A stretch of DNA of 64,000 bases, taken from the NCBI GenBank assembly GCA_016748015.1, contig JAAOMT010000664.1, positions 640,392 to 704,391 on the forward strand, given 5' to 3'. Below the pieces are notes generated by a model, which was not told the DNA's origin, ran no database searches, and saw nothing but the letters and a program-made list of their open reading frames with translations. Made by a program: the position numbers and the translations under genes. Each line of letters begins with the position of its first letter. Position 1 is the stretch's first letter. Shown here piece after piece: positions 61,266 through 64,000 of this stretch. This DNA is from Geosiphon pyriformis (lineage: Eukaryota > Glomeromycota > Glomeromycetes > Archaeosporales > Geosiphonaceae).

Positions 61266-63693
61266 CTAAATTGATTTGGAAGATTGTCACGTGTAATGTC
61301 AGAGGTATGAACAATAGTGCAAAGCAGTTGGACATTGTATGTTGGCATAAAGACATAAACAATTTGGTTTCCGTTGTTATTGAAACAAAGTTGAAGAGAA
61401 AAGTTTGTCCTTAGATTGCTAATAAGTTTGATGGAGTTCACGTTTTCACTTCTGGTTCGGATTCTAGTCACATGGGATCTGGTGTTGCAATTATTATGGA
61501 CTTATCTCTGGTGAAACATGTGTGCAAGGTTCTAGAGGTGCTCAGTTGGCTCCTGTTGGTAAAATTGCTTTTCAGGAACAGATTCTCTGTTTTCATTTTG
61601 GGACTATATGCTGGTGTCTCTTTGACAGTTTGTTTTTCTTAGGCTGATAAAATTAATTCTCTTATCACTAAAGCTGTGAATGAATCCTTCTTTATTATTC
61701 TTGGTGGTGACTTCAATGAAGACAGATCTCACAAGTGTGCCAGTTTCAAGAAGTGCTTTAATTTGGGTTTAGTTAACTCTCTGGGTGGGAGCTCTTTTGC
61801 TAAGTTGCCAACTTGGTGCAATTCTTGTGGTGTTGCTAAGACTATTGATTATATGTTTCTTTCTTTTAACTTGATTAATGCAATCATGAATCATGGCATG
61901 TTGAATGTTGATGATTTTTTTAACACTGATTATAGGGCCGTTTATGTTTCTATGGATCTGGATGGTTTGTTGGATACAAGGCTTTCTTCAATATGTAAGC
62001 AGGCCAACAAAGATTGCTGGAAGTTTAATGTCAAGGATGTAAATAAGTTGAGGTGGGCTGAGTTCAGAGATGGTATGGCTGCCAATGCCTCTATGTTCTC
62101 AGATGTGTTTGTTGTGGCTGAGAAATTTTCAGATTTGGATGTAATGTGAGACGTTATTCGCAAAATTATGATTCTTTTGGCAGGTAGAACTTTCAAGAAA
62201 AAGTGGTTTAAAGGTTTTGACAGTGTTTTTAATAAGGTATCTTCTAGGTTTCATAAGCTGGAGTTGCTGGTTTCTAAGCTGGTAAAGGCTTCCTGTTTGA
62301 CGTCTGGAGGTAATTTTGCTCTATTGTTGGATACATGGGACAAGCTTAACTCTGCTGGCGCTTCGTTAGTGAAGTCTCTTTTTCTTTTAGTGTCTGGTTT
62401 TGATGGTATTCACTCTGAGCTGGCTAAGACAAGGAAGTCTTACCATTCTTCCAAGATGTTGGAATCTAAGCGTGCTGAGAAATCTCATATAAGACAGATT
62501 ATTGAGTATAGGATGGAGAGCTTTGAGCTGAACAAGGGTCATACTATCAGAAGTGTTTTGGAGTGTCTATTTTGCAAGATAGTGTTGAATCATTTGGTAA
62601 TGGATGATGAGTTGGTTTTGGAATCTGAGCTGGTTAAATCTAAAGTGGATGAGATTATGGAGGGATGAACTAGGAGGCAGTTGGTGGTTTCAAACTTCTC
62701 TGATAATTGGAGATGCCAATTTCGGCCTTTGGACTACGTTTTTAATGATGCTTTCTCTGGTGTTATGGAATTGATTAGTTTTGGTGAGATGTTCAGTGTC
62801 ATTTCGAGTTTGCTTAATGAAAAAGCAGCTGGTCTTTCTGGCATCTCTAATGAATTATAGAAGCATTGCGACAGAGTGGTTCTAGATATGCTTTTGGTGC
62901 TTCTGAATCTCTGCCTGGTTTGTGAGTTGGTGCCTGATCTTTGGAGGGAAGCCTGAGTTTCGATAATTCTTAAATTCTATGAATGGGAGGGTGTTCTCAT
63001 GAACACCCATTCTATTGCTTTGATTGAAACAACCTGCAAAATCCTTTCCAAAATCTTGTTGGACAGGATATCTTTGGCTTGCAGTGAATTTGACATTTTG
63101 TGAGGAGACAATTTTTCTGTTTTAAAAGGTACAACAACACAGTCACCCATTTTTGTCATTGGTTCTGTGGTTCAGGATTCCTTGAAAAAAAACAGGAAGC
63201 TGTAACTGGTTTTACAGAACATGCACAAAGTGTATGATTTGGTTGGTTGGAAACATCTCGAGAGGAGTTTGATCAGGATTAAAATGTGTAACAGGTTCAT
63301 TAGATTTTTTGGTAACATCCACAATAATTGCAGGAATAGGGTGATGACAAATTTTGGCTTGACTAATGGGTATGTGGTTCATAATAATTTGGATCAGAAT
63401 GAAGTTTTTTCGCTGCTTCTCTGGCGCATATTTTATGATTTGCTTATATATAAGATCAAGAGACAAGGAGAGGTGTGTGGTTACAGGTTGAATTCACATT
63501 TTGTTTTCAATACTGGCCATGTGGAATCTCAGGCTGGTTTAACATCGTTTTTTGCGGCTGGTGCTTTTGTTGATAATACCATCTGGATTGGTAGCAGCCA
63601 GACCACTACACAATACATTCTGAACATTGCTAGTGAGTTCTTCAGGATTAATGACATTTCGATTAACAATAACAAAACCGTGGCTATTCCTGT
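61262..63693 (+). pseudogene. LINE D2 ORF2 (endonuclease and RT), 3' end replaced by LTR
   Basis: ATG at 61262 overlaps the ORF1 stop (ATGA). One frame throughout, with about seven stops. Endonuclease: WKIVTCNVRGMNNSAKQLD, VVIETKLKRK, GSGVAIIMDLSL, then a local indel and LGGDFNEDRSHKCASFKKC (61700), AKTIDYMFLSFNL and NTDYRAVYVSMDL, with Tyr for the catalytic His. Linker KKWFKGFDSVFNKVSSRFHK to MEG (62168-62668). RT: LNEKAAGLSGISNEL, TTQSPIFVIGSVVQDS, KVYDLVGWKHLERSL, LDQNEVFSLLLWRIFYDLLI and AGAFVDNTIWIGSS (about 63562-63600), so FVDD has become FVDN. Confidence 0.85.
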
Positions 63694-64000
63694 TGTTACG
63701 GGATGGTTTTCTTGTTATATTTAATTGCTGATATCCCGCTTTAATTACAATCAGTCTTTCGTGAGTTCCTCAGTTCTATTTGTGTGATAATGTCACTGTT
63801 ATACTGAAGGCTTTCTTTTTACTGTTGTGATGTAAGTTATTCTTTAATTCTTGATTGTTGTGTGTGTTTATGTACTCCTTTTCAGAGGCTGAACTGAAAT
63901 CTACCCACTGTCTGGGGTCTTCTCTGAGGCTATCCTTGCAATTGCCTGATGTGTTTCTCTAATCTAGAAACACAGAATGTTAATAGTCTTTAGCGCTTTT
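63694..64000. mobile_element. C-family LTR (C2), truncated by window end
   Basis: The sequence begins TGTTACGGGATGGTTTTC inside LINE D2 and matches C1 (28126 onward) for about 250 bases with six transition differences. After CCTTGCAA the two differ, at the point where C1 meets its assembly gap. The 3' end lies outside the window, so whether this is a solo LTR or a full element is open. Confidence 0.8.

Larger units (their letters stand above)
59340..63693 (+). mobile_element. LINE D2, interrupted by C-family LTR
   Basis: A plus-strand LINE related to D1: a 5' UTR with ACTTTTTTCTTTCTTTT, ORF1 from 59443 and ORF2 from 61262 through the RT palm. At 63694 a C-family LTR begins, inside the codons of SINNNKTVAIPV, and the window ends 307 bases later, so the RNase H and 3' end are unseen. 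It is less AT-biased than D3, D4 and D5. Confidence 0.85.

Overview
This window is a graveyard of nested retrotransposons in a very AT-rich eukaryotic genome, most likely an arbuscular mycorrhizal fungus (Glomeromycotina, Rhizophagus or Gigaspora type). The reasons are the extreme A+T content, the almost complete loss of CpG in repeats, fungal-type Ty3/gypsy and endonuclease-RT-RNase H LINE proteins, and one C-terminal protein kinase remnant (37136-37486) resembling the expanded kinase families of these fungi. There is no prokaryotic feature, no rRNA or tRNA that I can see, and no intact host gene.

Layout. 1-6622: an old Ty3/gypsy copy, B2 (+ strand, 5' end outside the window), itself hit by a solo LTR (1539-2917). 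B2 sits inside another old gypsy copy, A3 (+), which continues from 6623 to 15257. A3 also carries an ORF1-only LINE, D5 (10366-12792), and a solo LTR (13222-14302). 16428-24183: gypsy A1 (- strand) with both LTRs, PBS, PPT and a 4-bp ATAT duplication. 24360-33630: a 5'-truncated LINE, D3 (-), split by gypsy A2 (25083-33231, ATAG duplication), which is itself split by a younger LTR, C1 (28126-28661), containing an assembly gap. 34070-36330: ORF1-only LINE D4 (-). 36770-37085: AAC/AAT microsatellite. 37136-37486: kinase remnant in a short CpG-retaining island. 37487-41532: AT-rich sequence with nothing recognised. 41551-58373: near full-length LINE D1 (-), split by gypsy B (44510-54506). 59443-63693: LINE D2 (+), cut by a second C-family LTR (63694 to the end).

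How the elements work. Family A encodes gag with a CCHC knuckle, then protease, RT, RNase H and integrase in the -1 frame, then a separate third ORF of about 218 codons that runs over the polypurine tract into the 3' LTR. The gag/pol boundary in both A1 and A2 is the slippery heptamer T_TTA_AAC at the gag stop, which indicates programmed -1 frameshifting. Family B has gag, protease, a Cys-rich module and a dUTPase domain in one frame, then RT, RNase H, integrase and an ORF3 that appears homologous to that of family A. The LINEs encode ORF1 (RRM-like domain, CCHC knuckle, coiled coil) and ORF2 (EEP endonuclease, RT, RNase H), joined in D2 by an ATGA stop-start overlap.

The coding regions are degraded mainly by C-to-T and G-to-A transitions (Trp and Gln codons to stops, Asp to Asn, Glu to Lys), and catalytic residues are lost repeatedly. 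All gypsy copies read LDN or LNN where LDD is expected in RT. The most notable signals are the frameshift site, the retrotransposon dUTPase, and the uncharacterised ORF3 shared by two gypsy families. All statements of homology rest on reading the translations by eye; no database search was run.
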